Shown: piece after piece, positions 34,661 through 43,806 of the stretch
Position numbering within the stretch: position 1 is the stretch's first letter
How the letters are laid out: each line of letters starts with the position of its first letter
Origin: Methylococcus sp.
GTDB lineage: Bacteria; Pseudomonadota; Gammaproteobacteria; Methylococcales; Methylococcaceae
Length of the DNA stretch: 64,000 nt
Direction of reading: 5' to 3'
Assembly: GCA_028688525.1 (NCBI GenBank)
Contig: JAQTYA010000001.1
Location: 1 to 64,000 of the forward strand
Notes under the pieces: generated by a model
What the model saw: only the letters and a program-made list of their open reading frames with translations
What the model was told of the DNA's origin: nothing
Database searches by the model: none
Position numbers and translations under genes: made by a program

Positions 34661-36388
34661 ATGAAAAAGCCCGAAAGCGTCGTCTATTGGCTCAAGGACA
34701 AGCCGCCGGCCGCGATTTCCTTATTCGTAAGCCTGCAGCAGCTTTCTTTCCTCGGCGTTTACCTCGTGATCTCGCCTTTGTTCATAATGGCCGAGAACAT
34801 AGACAACGAGTCGTCCCAGGCGTTGATCGCCATGACGCTGCTGGTTTCGGGTATCGGGGTCATGCTGCAGGCCGCAGGAAGATTCGGCATCGGCTCGGGC
34901 TATTTCTGCCCCTTGCAGGTCACTTCGGCTTCTTTCGCGACTATGGAGCTGGCAAGGGTCTCAGGCGGCCTGCCGCTCGCCTTCGGCATGGTCGGTGTAA
35001 TGGGCCTCTCGCAGATCGTGTTCGGCGAACTGTTCCGGCGTATGCGCGGTATTTTCTCGGTGCAGCTCGCGGGCGTCGCCGTGACCTTGATCGGCCTGGG
35101 TCTCGGTTACAGGGGCGTGGTGTTGATGGGCGGGATCGATGCGCCCGGCGGGCTGTGGAAACACGATATGGCGATCGGGTTTCTCGCCTTGGCGGTGATG
35201 ATCGTGTGCAACGTCTGGACTTCGGGGAGTCTCCGGCTGTTTTCGGCTTTCGCGGGAATCTTCGCCGGTTTCGCCGCCAGTATTCTGGTCGATGGAGTCC
35301 GTCCGGAAGATGCCGCAAGATTTGCCCAGAGCCCCGTCTTCGCTCTGCCAAAGCTACCCGTCTTCGGCTGGGCCTTCGACGCCGGTCTCGTTATTCCCTA
35401 TGTGGTCCTTGGCCTGGCGTTTTCCCTGCACGGATTCGGTGCGCTTGCCGCCGCGCAGCGTTTCAACGACGCCGACTGGCGGCATCCGGACATGGCCCAA
35501 ATCTCTCACGGCATTCGGGCCGAAGGCGTCTCGAATGTGATTGCGGCTTTGGCCAACAGCCTTCCGCTGACGTCCAGCGGCGGCGCGGTGTCCCTGGCCG
35601 CGGCTACGGGCTGCACCAGCCGCTACGTCGCCTACTGGCTTGGGGGAGTCATGATATTCATGGCGCTCCTGCCCAAGATCACGCTGTTCTGGTTCGTGCT
35701 TCCTGTACCGGTGATCGGTGCCGCAGCGATTTTTTTGTCGTCTTTTACCCTCTTGACCGGGCTGCAGATGATCGCCGGCCGCCTGCTCGACAACCGCAAG
35801 GTGCTGACGGTGGGCATCGGACTGCTGCTCGGGATCAGCCATGAACCCTTGAAGCACTACTATCGCGATGAATTGCCGGCTTTCCTGGTGCCCGTGACCC
35901 AGTCGAGTGTCGCACTGGGAGTGGCAGGCGCAACCTTGCTATCGGGGCTATTCCGCATCGGCGCGGGTACGCGGCGGAGGCGGTCGTTCGTTCTGCGGGC
36001 GTCGCGGCTGGACGATGTTACCGAATACCTGGAACAGCAGGGGCGCGCCTGGGGGGCTTGCGCAGATACGGTGCGGCGCGCTGAATACGCCATCTGGCAG
36101 GCTTTCGAGATCCTCGACGACCACGAGTTCGTGGAGCGGGACGAGGATGGCAACGGCGTGGTCGAGGTAGAAACCGTGGTCGACGAGTTTACATTCGTGG
36201 TCATTGCCCGTTACCGTGGCGCCTCGATTCCGGTGGCCACGCATGCGCCGACCCATGAGGAGATGCTGGAGTCCGATACGGGCATCGTGCAAATGGCCGG
36301 TTATCTGCTTTATAAATTGGCGGATCGGGTGCGCTCGCGCGAACTCTCGAAGGGCGTGGCAGAATTTCGGCTCACATTCGTTGATTAA
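34661..36388 (+). CDS. NCS2-type xanthine/uracil permease fused to a degenerate RsbW-like domain
   Basis: Residues 1-440 are an NCS2/UraA-fold permease with 12-14 hydrophobic segments (for example FVSLQQLSFLGVYLVISPLF, PLQVTSASFATMELA, SHGIRAEGVSNVIAALANSLPLTSS). Residues about 445-575 are soluble and resemble the HATPase_c_2 fold: RRAEYAIWQAFEIL at the N-box position, an acidic strand pair, and GIVQMAGYLLYKLADRV followed by EFRLTF as in RsbW C-termini. The N-box Asn and the G1 Asp are missing, so ATP binding is doubtful. Ordinary NCS2 permeases are about 430-460 residues, so the extension is real. A STAS gene begins 39 bases downstream, giving the permease a possible soluble partner. The substrate (purine, uracil or other) cannot be told from sequence. 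Confidence 0.85.
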   Translation: MKKPESVVYWLKDKPPAAISLFVSLQQLSFLGVYLVISPLFIMAENIDNESSQALIAMTLLVSGIGVMLQAAGRFGIGSGYFCPLQVTSASFATMELARVSGGLPLAFGMVGVMGLSQIVFGELFRRMRGIFSVQLAGVAVTLIGLGLGYRGVVLMGGIDAPGGLWKHDMAIGFLALAVMIVCNVWTSGSLRLFSAFAGIFAGFAASILVDGVRPEDAARFAQSPVFALPKLPVFGWAFDAGLVIPYVVLGLAFSLHGFGALAAAQRFNDADWRHPDMAQISHGIRAEGVSNVIAALANSLPLTSSGGAVSLAAATGCTSRYVAYWLGGVMIFMALLPKITLFWFVLPVPVIGAAAIFLSSFTLLTGLQMIAGRLLDNRKVLTVGIGLLLGISHEPLKHYYRDELPAFLVPVTQSSVALGVAGATLLSGLFRIGAGTRRRRSFVLRASRLDDVTEYLEQQGRAWGACADTVRRAEYAIWQAFEILDDHEFVERDEDGNGVVEVETVVDEFTFVVIARYRGASIPVATHAPTHEEMLESDTGIVQMAGYLLYKLADRVRSRELSKGVAEFRLTFVD

Positions 36389-36427
36389 TTCCGATGTATT
36401 TCAATTCAATTGCCATGGAGCAAATCG

Positions 36428-36754
36428 ATGCTTGATATCACTAATGAAAACCGGGGCGAAGTGCTGATCGCCCATCTGAGCGGTCGCATCGATGCCGCCG
36501 CCTCCCGCGCCTTCGAGGAGCAAGCGTTGGCTTGGCTGGAGGCCGGAACACGCAGCCTGGTGATGGATCTTGCATCGATCAGCTATATCAGCAGCGCGGG
36601 TTTGCGGGTATTTCTGCTGATCGCCAAGAAGCTCAAGGAGGTCGACGGGTCGGTCAAACTTTGCGCATTGAGTCCGGCTGTCAACGACGTCTTCGAGATC
36701 AGCGGCTTCAGCCGGTTGTTTTCGATCTACCCGTCGCTCGATCAGGCACTCTAA
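36428..36754 (+). CDS. STAS-domain (anti-anti-sigma factor-like) protein
   Basis: The 108-residue product starts at the ATG at 36428 with GGAG 8 bases upstream. It is a single STAS domain: GEVLIAHLSGRIDAA, LVMDLASISYISSAGLRVFLL and CALSPAVNDVFEISGFSRLFSIYPS. The SSAG segment holds the serine phosphorylated by RsbW-type kinases in this family. Partners are likely the RsbW-like ATPase at 33321-33803 or the RsbW-like tail of the preceding permease. The binding-protein gene follows 31 bases downstream, so it sits centrally in a transport and sensing operon. Confidence 0.92.
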   Translation: MLDITNENRGEVLIAHLSGRIDAAASRAFEEQALAWLEAGTRSLVMDLASISYISSAGLRVFLLIAKKLKEVDGSVKLCALSPAVNDVFEISGFSRLFSIYPSLDQAL

Positions 36755-36785
36755 GCCTGCACTGCGCGCTCGCCCGGCCTTCGGT

Positions 36786-38063
36786 ATGAAGAAGTTTCTT
36801 CTTGTCTTCGCGGTTTTAGCATTACTTGCGGCTATCGGTGGCGCGTGGACCTTCCGCGGACACATTCGGCCGCCCATCAAGATCGGCGTTTTGCATTCGC
36901 TGACGGGTGCCATGGCCATTAGCGAAAAATCGGCCGTAGACGCCGAACTCATGGCCATCGACGAGATCAATGCAGCGGGCGGATTGCTCGGGCGCCGCGT
37001 CGAAGCCGTGGTAGCCGATGGCGCATCGGATTGGGCGACTTTCGCCCGTCAGGCAAGCCGGCTGATTACGGAGGAACAGGTCAGTGCGATCATCGGTTGC
37101 TGGACTTCGGCCTGCCGGAAGAACGTTAAACCGGTGGTCGAAAAATACAACCATCTACTGATCTATCCCATGGCCTATGAAGGCCTGGAAATCTCCAAGA
37201 ACATCATTTACACGGGCTTAGCGCCGAACCAGCAGATCGTGCCGGCCTTGAAATGGAGCTTAGACAAGCTGGGGCGCCGGGTATTCCTGGTGGGGTCAGA
37301 TTATGTATGGCCGCATAGCGTCAATGCCGTTCTTGGCGATTGGATCAAAGGCCTCAACGGTGAAATCGTGGGCGAGGAGTATGTCTTTTTCGGTAGCAGC
37401 GACGTCGCCGGTACGGTTCGGAAAATTGCCGCCGCCCATCCCGATGTAGTCATCAGTACAATCGCCGGCGAGTCAAATCTTGCGTTTTATCGCGTGCTGA
37501 GGGAGTCTGGCGTCCAGGCGAAAGATGTGCCGGTGGTGTCGCTTTCCGTCGGCGAAGAAGAGTTGCGCGATATCCCGGCTCGCGATGCTGCCGGGCACTA
37601 TTCGGCCTGGGGCTATTTCCAGGCGGTGAACCGCGAAGAAAATACTGCTTTCGTTCAGCGATTTCGCGAGCGCTACGGCCACGACCGGGTGACGGCGGAT
37701 TTTTCCGAAACGGCCTATTTCAGCATTTTACTTTGGGCCGAAGCGGTGCGCGAGGCGGGATCTCCCGATGCCGCGCTGGTCAATGAGTACATGCTCGGGC
37801 AGAGCATCGACGCGCCGGAAGGCGTGGTGACTGTCGATCCCGCGACGCGCCATACCTGGCGGTCGTTCAATATGGCGCGGATACTGGAAGACGGTCAGAT
37901 GGAAATCGTCTGGTCCACCGACCACCCCATCCGGCCTGTGCCGTACCCCAGAACCCGCAGTCGCAGCGAATGGGATAATTTTCTCAACGCGCTTTACTTG
38001 GGCTGGAACCATAATTGGGCGAATCCCGTTCCGCCCGAAGATAAAAAGGGGCAGCGGCAGTGA
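36786..38063 (+). CDS. UrtA-like periplasmic amide/urea-binding protein
   Basis: The 425-residue product has an N-terminal signal or membrane anchor (residues about 3-22) and a type I periplasmic binding fold of the UrtA/AmiC group: IKIGVLHSLTGAMAISEKS, AIDEINAAGGLLGR, IGCWTSACRKNVKPVVE, LIYPMAYEGLEISKNIIYTG and PNQQIVPA. No UrtB-E permease or ATPase gene is adjacent. Instead the stop codon overlaps the GTG start of a chemoreceptor gene (GTGA), so the protein probably presents ligand to that receptor instead of to a transporter. Urea or short amides are the family's usual ligands; the actual ligand is unknown. Confidence 0.9.
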   Translation: MKKFLLVFAVLALLAAIGGAWTFRGHIRPPIKIGVLHSLTGAMAISEKSAVDAELMAIDEINAAGGLLGRRVEAVVADGASDWATFARQASRLITEEQVSAIIGCWTSACRKNVKPVVEKYNHLLIYPMAYEGLEISKNIIYTGLAPNQQIVPALKWSLDKLGRRVFLVGSDYVWPHSVNAVLGDWIKGLNGEIVGEEYVFFGSSDVAGTVRKIAAAHPDVVISTIAGESNLAFYRVLRESGVQAKDVPVVSLSVGEEELRDIPARDAAGHYSAWGYFQAVNREENTAFVQRFRERYGHDRVTADFSETAYFSILLWAEAVREAGSPDAALVNEYMLGQSIDAPEGVVTVDPATRHTWRSFNMARILEDGQMEIVWSTDHPIRPVPYPRTRSRSEWDNFLNALYLGWNHNWANPVPPEDKKGQRQ

Positions 38064-40084
38064 AACTCGCGGCTTCCAGCAATAGGCACGGGACCATCGT
38101 CGGGCGCTTGCTGCGCTGGTTCCTGATCCTGGCGACGGTACCCAGCGTCGTTCTGACGCTGGTGACCAATTATCTTTCGGCCGATGCGTTGCGCGACCGC
38201 GTGCAGGGCGAGCTGATGTTTATCGCCTTGGCCAAGGCGGAGGACGTCGAAACCTATGCTTTCGAGCGGATCAGGGCGGCAGTCGTACTGCGCAACAACC
38301 ATTATCTGGTTGCGGCCATGCACACGGCGCAAAAATACCAGCGCGAACCGGCGCGCTACGCTAAGGAGCTCCAGGCATTCGACGCGGATGTGCGTCCGGT
38401 GCTCGATTTCATGACGGAGAATTTGGGCTTCAAGAATCTAATCGTCTTCGATCCGCAGAGCGAAGTCTTGTACCAGGCGCACCCCGTCCAGCAACTAGGG
38501 CGCAATCTGTACGAGGGTCAGTTGAAAGATTCGGCGCTGGCCAAGGCGGTGCAGCATGCCACGACTTTGCTGGATGCCGAAATCTCCGACTTTGGCGCCT
38601 ATCCGGGCAGTATCGTACCGGTGGGGTATGTGGTCACCCCGCTGTTCGACAGCGGGGGGGAACTCATCGCCATCATCGCGCTGCAGCTGGATTCTGACGA
38701 GGTTTTCGCGCCTTTCCTGGATTTCGGCGGCCTCGGCGAATCAGGTCAGACCGTCGTCGGCCTGCTCGACCATAACGAGATTCGCATCGTTTCCCCCCTG
38801 AGGCATCATCCGGAAAACACGTCTAAGCTGCGTATCCAGATGGGAGACAACTGGGCGCAAGGTATCCAAAAAGCCGTGCTGGGCAATCGCGATTTCGGTG
38901 AAATTCTCGGTATCGGCAAGAGCCGTGTATTGGCGAGCTGGACCTATCTTCCCTCGTTTCGCTGGGGGTTATCGGTGGAGATGGACGTCGACGAGGCGCT
39001 GGCGTTGGTCGACACTCAGCGTTGGGTCAACGGCGGCTTGCTGGCGTTGCTGCTGATACCGACGGCGCTGGCTGCGTTGCTGGTGTCGCGCACCATTTCC
39101 CGCCCCATAGGGGAAGCCATCGCGGCGGCCGAAACGGTGGCGGAAGGCAATCTCACGGCCAGCCTGGATAGCGACCGGGACGACGAAACCGGCAAGCTGC
39201 TGCGCGCTTTGGGGAGGATGACCGCGTATCTCAACTCCTTGGTCGGCCAAGTACAGAAATCGATCATCGAATTGGTATCCACCTCGAACACGTTGACCGC
39301 GATGAATCGGGCTCAGGAGGAGGATATTTCCGCCTTCGGCGCCACCACGAACCAGATTGCGGCAGCGTCTAGGGAAATCTCCGCAACCTCGGAAGAGTTG
39401 CTCCGCACCATGACCGACGTCACCCGCATGGCCGGAGGGACGGCCGAGTTGGCGAACGCTGGGCGCAACGAACTCGCGGACATGGAGCAGGTGATGCACA
39501 CTCTGGCCGAATCGACTGGGTCCATCGCCGATAAGCTCAACGCCATCAGCGCCCGGGCGAATGACATTTCCACGATGACCACCACCATCAAGCGGGTGGC
39601 GGAACAGACCAATCTGCTGTCACTCAACGCCTCGATCGAAGCCGAGAAGGCCGGGGAATTCGGCCTTGGATTCGCCGTCGTCGCCCGCGAGATCCGCCGC
39701 CTGGCGGACCAGACCGCGGTGGCGACCCTGGATATCGAAACGGTGGTGCGGGAGATGCACGCCGCAGTCTCGGTCGGGGTGATGGAAATGGACAAATTTT
39801 CCGAACAGGTTCGGCGCGGCGTCGACGAAACCAGCCGGATTGCCCAGCAGTTTTCCCTCATCATCGAGCAAGTCGGGGAACTCACGCCGCGGTTCGACGC
39901 TGTGCACGAAGGCATGCGTTCGCAGTCCGCCGGCGCGCTCCAGATTCGGGACGCCATGGTAGCCTTGTCGGAGAGCGCTATGCAGTCGGCGCAGGCGCTG
40001 GAGGAAACCAACCGCGCTTCGCAGAAACTGGAAACCGCCATTGCCGAGTTGCGCAAAGAAATCGCCATGTTCCGCCTGTCTTGA
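38060..40084 (+). CDS. Methyl-accepting chemotaxis protein, WspA-like signalling domain
   Basis: The 674-residue receptor starts at a GTG that overlaps the stop of the binding-protein gene. A first membrane helix (about 17-40), a periplasmic Cache-like sensor (about 45-300), a second helix (about 320-342), HAMP and a signalling domain (about 400-674) follow. The tip reads NLLSLNASIEAEKAGEFG, then GFAVVAREIRRLADQTAVATLDIE and AVSVGVMEMDKFSEQVRRG, close to WspA-type receptors and to the receptor at 19895-21982. No C-terminal pentapeptide is present. No cheA, cheW, cheR or cheB gene is in the window. The link to the UrtA-like protein suggests indirect ligand sensing; output could be motility or c-di-GMP. 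Confidence 0.92.
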   Translation: MKLAASSNRHGTIVGRLLRWFLILATVPSVVLTLVTNYLSADALRDRVQGELMFIALAKAEDVETYAFERIRAAVVLRNNHYLVAAMHTAQKYQREPARYAKELQAFDADVRPVLDFMTENLGFKNLIVFDPQSEVLYQAHPVQQLGRNLYEGQLKDSALAKAVQHATTLLDAEISDFGAYPGSIVPVGYVVTPLFDSGGELIAIIALQLDSDEVFAPFLDFGGLGESGQTVVGLLDHNEIRIVSPLRHHPENTSKLRIQMGDNWAQGIQKAVLGNRDFGEILGIGKSRVLASWTYLPSFRWGLSVEMDVDEALALVDTQRWVNGGLLALLLIPTALAALLVSRTISRPIGEAIAAAETVAEGNLTASLDSDRDDETGKLLRALGRMTAYLNSLVGQVQKSIIELVSTSNTLTAMNRAQEEDISAFGATTNQIAAASREISATSEELLRTMTDVTRMAGGTAELANAGRNELADMEQVMHTLAESTGSIADKLNAISARANDISTMTTTIKRVAEQTNLLSLNASIEAEKAGEFGLGFAVVAREIRRLADQTAVATLDIETVVREMHAAVSVGVMEMDKFSEQVRRGVDETSRIAQQFSLIIEQVGELTPRFDAVHEGMRSQSAGALQIRDAMVALSESAMQSAQALEETNRASQKLETAIAELRKEIAMFRLS

Positions 40085-40191
40085 GCGCCGAGCCGTTTGG
40101 ATGCCAAGCGTCAAACGGTGTACACTCCCGCGTTCGATTTTGCGCTGCTGTAGTGTGCTTTTTTAACCCAGACGGAGAGGTTTAGGTTCCC

Positions 40192-41448
40192 ATGTTCAGC
40201 AAGGGTATGGAGATTGCCGGATTCGATGATGAGCTCTGGTCTGCGATCCAGGACGAAGAACGCAGGCAGGAAGACCACATTGAGCTGATCGCTTCGGAGA
40301 ACTATGCCAGCCCGCGGGTAATGCAGGCGCAGGGCACCGTCCTGACCAATAAGTACGCGGAAGGCTATCCCGGCAAGCGCTACTACGGCGGCTGCGAATA
40401 CGTCGATGTCGTAGAGGCGCTGGCCATCGAACGCGCTAAACAGCTGTTCGGGGCGGATTATGCCAACGTACAGCCGCATTCGGGCTCCCAGGCCAATGCC
40501 GCCGTCTACATGGCCCTGCTGAATCCGGGCGACACCGTGCTGGGAATGAGCCTCGCCCACGGCGGCCATCTGACCCATGGCGCCAAGGTCAATTTTTCAG
40601 GAAAAATCTACAACGCCGTTCAGTACGGTTTGGAGCCGGCGACCGGCGAGATCGATTATGCGCAGGTCGAGGCGCTGGCCCGCGAACATCGGCCTAAGAT
40701 GATCGTGGCAGGGTTTTCCGCCTATTCCCAGGTCGTCGACTGGCAGCATTTCCGTGCGATTGCCGATGCCGTCGGCGCTTGGCTCATGGTCGACATGGCC
40801 CATGTCGCCGGACTCATCGCCGTCGGCCTGTACCCCACCCCGGTGCAGATCGCCGACGTCACCACCACGACCACCCACAAGACGCTGCGTGGGCCTCGCG
40901 GCGGATTGATCCTAGCCAAGGCGAATCCGGACGTCGAGAAAAAGCTCAATTCAGTGGTCTTTCCGGGCATTCAGGGCGGTCCGCTGATGCATGTCGTCGC
41001 TGCGAAAGCCGTGGCGCTCAAGGAAGCATTGCAACCGGATTTCAAGCATTACCAGGCCTCCGTCATGGAGAATGCCGATGCAATGGCCAAGACTTTCATC
41101 GCTCGCGGCTACCGCATCGTATCCGGCGGCACTAAAAACCATCTGTTCTTGGTCGATCTGATCGAGAAAGGCATTACAGGAAAGCGGGCGGAAGAAGTCC
41201 TGGGGCAGGCACATATCACCGTCAACAAGAATGCGGTGCCGAACGATCCGCAGTCGCCGTTCGTGACCAGCGGTATTCGGGTGGGAACGCCGGCGGTGAC
41301 GACCCGCGGCTTCGGCGCCGAAGAGTGCCGTTTGCTGGCTGGCTGGATGTGTGACGTCATGGACAATTCCGAAGACGAAGCGGTAATCGGGCAGGTCCGG
41401 GAAGGGGTCACCCAGTTGTGCCGGCGTTTTCCGGTCTACGCCAACTAG
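40192..41448 (+). CDS. glyA: Serine hydroxymethyltransferase
   Basis: PLP enzyme that moves the serine hydroxymethyl carbon to tetrahydrofolate, giving glycine and methylene-THF. The 418-residue product has the normal length and the motifs [45 protein letters not shown] and [14 protein letters not shown] with the PLP lysine. It opens the operon glyA-nrdR-ribD-ribE-ribBX-ribH-nusB-thiL-pgpA. The 107-base gap before it has an inverted repeat CCGTTTG/CAAACGG (40093-40118) overlapping a possible promoter with TACACT at 40121. I see no PurR box or riboswitch. Confidence 0.97.
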   Translation: MFSKGMEIAGFDDELWSAIQDEERRQEDHIELIASENYASPRVMQAQGTVLTNKYAEGYPGKRYYGGCEYVDVVEALAIERAKQLFGADYANVQPHSGSQANAAVYMALLNPGDTVLGMSLAHGGHLTHGAKVNFSGKIYNAVQYGLEPATGEIDYAQVEALAREHRPKMIVAGFSAYSQVVDWQHFRAIADAVGAWLMVDMAHVAGLIAVGLYPTPVQIADVTTTTTHKTLRGPRGGLILAKANPDVEKKLNSVVFPGIQGGPLMHVVAAKAVALKEALQPDFKHYQASVMENADAMAKTFIARGYRIVSGGTKNHLFLVDLIEKGITGKRAEEVLGQAHITVNKNAVPNDPQSPFVTSGIRVGTPAVTTRGFGAEECRLLAGWMCDVMDNSEDEAVIGQVREGVTQLCRRFPVYAN

Positions 41449-41469
41449 CAGCCTCCGGCCGCGGCTGCT
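41447..41469 (+). terminator. Hairpin between glyA and nrdR
   Basis: AGCAGCC (41447-41453) and GGCTGCT (41463-41469) form a 7-bp GC-rich stem starting in the glyA stop codon. No T run follows, so it may be a processing or attenuation structure within the operon rather than a full terminator. Confidence 0.35.
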
Positions 41470-41484
41470 CCCTGAGTCTCCTCC

Positions 41485-41988
41485 GTGCGGTGTCCTTTTT
41501 GCGGTGCACAAGATACCCGAGTGGTGGATTCCCGCTTATCGCAGGAGGGAGACCAGGTTCGGCGGCGGCGCGAATGCGGCGAATGCCGGGAACGCTTCAC
41601 GACCTATGAGGCGGCCGAACTCAACATGCCGCGGGTTGTGAAATCGGACGGCAGCCGCCAACCCTTCCGCGAAGAAAAACTTCGGGCCGGTATGCTGCGC
41701 GCCCTGGAAAAGCGTCCCGTGCCCAGCGATTTGGTGGAAGCGGCCATCACTCGCATCAAGAAGCGTTTGCTGGCGACAGGCGAGCGGGAAGTGCCATCGC
41801 GCCAGGTCGGCGAGTATGTCATGAACGAATTGAGCCAACTCGACGACGTAGCCTATGTCCGCTTCGCCTCCGTGTACCGCCGCTTCGAAGATGTAAACCA
41901 GTTCCGCGAAGTGATCGACCGTTTGGAACACGAGTTCGAAGCGGACACCGAGTCCCGTGGCCGTCAAGCCGATGCCTTCGATGCCTGA
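41485..41988 (+). CDS. nrdR: Transcriptional repressor NrdR
   Basis: Represses ribonucleotide reductase genes in response to ATP/dATP. The 167-residue product starts with GTG; the conserved family N-terminus MRCPFCG fixes this start. The zinc ribbon has CPFC and CGEC, and the ATP-cone domain follows ([57 protein letters not shown]). The C-terminal tail is slightly longer than the common 150-160 residues. It lies in the usual place between glyA and ribD. No NrdR box pair was noticed within the window. Confidence 0.96.
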   Translation: MRCPFCGAQDTRVVDSRLSQEGDQVRRRRECGECRERFTTYEAAELNMPRVVKSDGSRQPFREEKLRAGMLRALEKRPVPSDLVEAAITRIKKRLLATGEREVPSRQVGEYVMNELSQLDDVAYVRFASVYRRFEDVNQFREVIDRLEHEFEADTESRGRQADAFDA

Positions 41989-42002
41989 AGCGGAAATGGC
42001 GC

Positions 42003-43118
42003 GTGATTGAAACGGCTGATTGGAGCGCCGAGGATTTTCGGCACATGGCGCGGGCGCTGCGCTTGGCGGAGCGCGGCGTGTATACCACCGATCCCAATCC
42101 TAGAGTTGGCTGCGTCCTGGTGCGCGAAGGCGAGATCGTCGGCGAGGGCTGGCACCAGAGGGCAGGCGGGCCGCATGCCGAAGTCGTAGCCCTGCGAGGG
42201 GCGGGCGAGCGGGCACGTGGCGCAACCGCCTATGTCACGCTGGAGCCGTGTTCGCATCACGGCCGTACCCCGCCTTGCGCCGAAGGCTTGATCCAGGCTG
42301 GGGTGCGCCGTGTGGTCGCCGCCATGGAGGATCCCAACCCCAGGGTTTCCGGGCGCGGCATGGCGCTACTGGAGCAGGCCGGCATCGCAGTTTCCTGCGG
42401 CTTGCTTGAGCACGATGCAGAGGGCTTGAACCCAGGATTCGTCAAGCGTATGCGTTCGGGCCGGCCCTATGTTCGAAGCAAGTTGGCCATGAGCCTCGAC
42501 GGGCGCACTGCGCTTGCTTCGGGCGAAAGCCGTTGGATTACGGGCGATGCGGCGCGGCGCGACGTGCATCGCTTGAGAGCGCGCAGTTCCGCTGTCGTGA
42601 CCGGCATCGGCACCGTGCTGGCCGACGATCCGGCGCTGACCGTGCGGCTGGGAGATGATTTCGAACTGGAGCCGCCGGCGCGGGTAGTGCTGGACAGCCG
42701 TCTGCAGTCATCGCCGCACGCGCAGATATTCCGCCAGCCCGGCCGTGTCCTGGTCATTACCGGGGAGGCGAAGCCTTTGGCGCGGCAACGGCTGGCCGAG
42801 GCGGGCGTAGAAGTGGTCGAGGTGGGCACGGACACCGCGGGGAGGCCAGATCTGGCCGAGGTCGTGAACGCGCTGGGGCGCATGGAGTTCAACGAGGTGC
42901 TGTTCGAGGCCGGGGCAATCTTGAACGGCGCGCTGCTGGCAGCCGGGGCGGTCGACGAATGGATCGTCTACCTTGCGCCTTGCGTCCTGGGCGATGACGG
43001 ACGCGGTCTGTTCCGGTTGCCCGGTTTCGCCCGCATGGCCGATCGGCCTGAGCTGGAGATCCAGGATATCCGGCAGGTCGGGAAGGATCTGCGTCTGACG
43101 CTCCGCCAGCTCGCTTGA
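42003..43118 (+). CDS. ribD: Bifunctional riboflavin deaminase/reductase
   Basis: Deaminates and then reduces the pyrimidine intermediate in riboflavin synthesis. The 371-residue product starts with GTG at 42003, 14 bases after nrdR. The deaminase domain (about 1-145) has the zinc motif PHAEVVAL and EPCSHHGRTPPC. The reductase domain (about 148-371) has RSKLAMSLDGRTAL, GESRWITG and FEAGAILNGALL. Length and motifs are normal. It precedes ribE by 28 bases. Confidence 0.96.
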   Translation: MIETADWSAEDFRHMARALRLAERGVYTTDPNPRVGCVLVREGEIVGEGWHQRAGGPHAEVVALRGAGERARGATAYVTLEPCSHHGRTPPCAEGLIQAGVRRVVAAMEDPNPRVSGRGMALLEQAGIAVSCGLLEHDAEGLNPGFVKRMRSGRPYVRSKLAMSLDGRTALASGESRWITGDAARRDVHRLRARSSAVVTGIGTVLADDPALTVRLGDDFELEPPARVVLDSRLQSSPHAQIFRQPGRVLVITGEAKPLARQRLAEAGVEVVEVGTDTAGRPDLAEVVNALGRMEFNEVLFEAGAILNGALLAAGAVDEWIVYLAPCVLGDDGRGLFRLPGFARMADRPELEIQDIRQVGKDLRLTLRQLA

Positions 43119-43146
43119 TATCGCCGGCTTGAGAGATTTTTACAGC

Positions 43147-43806
43147 ATGTTTACAGGCATAATACAGGCGAAGGGCTGGCTCCAGTGCAAGGAGCCGCGG
43201 GTCGGCGATTTCCGTTTGACGGTTGCCACCGGCAAATTGCCGATGGGTGATGTGGCGCTAGGCGATAGCATCGCCGTCAACGGCGTTTGCCTGACCGCGG
43301 TCGAATTAGGTACCGGCAATTTCTCTGCCGACGTGTCCCGCGAAACGTTGGCGCGGACTACGCTCGGCGAGCTGGCGTCTGGGGCGGCGCTCAACCTCGA
43401 ATTGGCGCTGACGCCTTCGACCCGGCTGGGCGGCCACATCGTTAGCGGCCATGTCGACGGTATCGGCATCGTCAGTTCCCGCAGCGAAGACGGCCGGTCG
43501 CTGCGTTTCCGCATCGAGGCGCCCGCGAATCTGGCGAAATACATCGCTGAAAAGGGCTCGGTCTGCGTCGACGGCATTAGTCTTACGGTCAACGGCGTCG
43601 ACGGCTCTGCGTTTGAGATCAATATCGTTCCCCATACGCTGGCCGAAACCACGCTGGGCGAGATGCGTGCCGGGGGCCGGGTCAACCTGGAGGTCGACTT
43701 GCTGGCGCGTTATCTGGAACGGATCATGCTGGGCGAGGCTGCGGCGCGTCCGTCCGGCGCTTTGACGCGCGAACTGCTGCGCGACCATGGATTCTGCACG
43801 GAATGA
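43147..43806 (+). CDS. ribE: Riboflavin synthase alpha chain
   Basis: Dismutates two 6,7-dimethyl-8-ribityllumazine into riboflavin. The family start MFTGIIQ fixes the ATG at 43147. The 219-residue product has two tandem lumazine-binding barrels (about 1-95 and 96-195), with [12 protein letters not shown] and [15 protein letters not shown] in equivalent places and [13 protein letters not shown] at the junction. Its stop overlaps the ribBX start (ATGA), so the two are translationally coupled. Confidence 0.96.
   Translation: MFTGIIQAKGWLQCKEPRVGDFRLTVATGKLPMGDVALGDSIAVNGVCLTAVELGTGNFSADVSRETLARTTLGELASGAALNLELALTPSTRLGGHIVSGHVDGIGIVSSRSEDGRSLRFRIEAPANLAKYIAEKGSVCVDGISLTVNGVDGSAFEINIVPHTLAETTLGEMRAGGRVNLEVDLLARYLERIMLGEAAARPSGALTRELLRDHGFCTE

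Noticed and set aside
34567..35844. 425-codon plus-strand frame inside the permease gene
   Set aside because: It is the Arg/Gly/Pro-rich shadow of the NCS2 permease, which has clear membrane helices and family motifs in its own frame.
40085..40191. Riboswitch upstream of glyA or of the rib genes
   Set aside because: No glycine, THF or FMN riboswitch core was recognised; only a short inverted repeat is present and the rib genes are embedded in the operon without long leaders.
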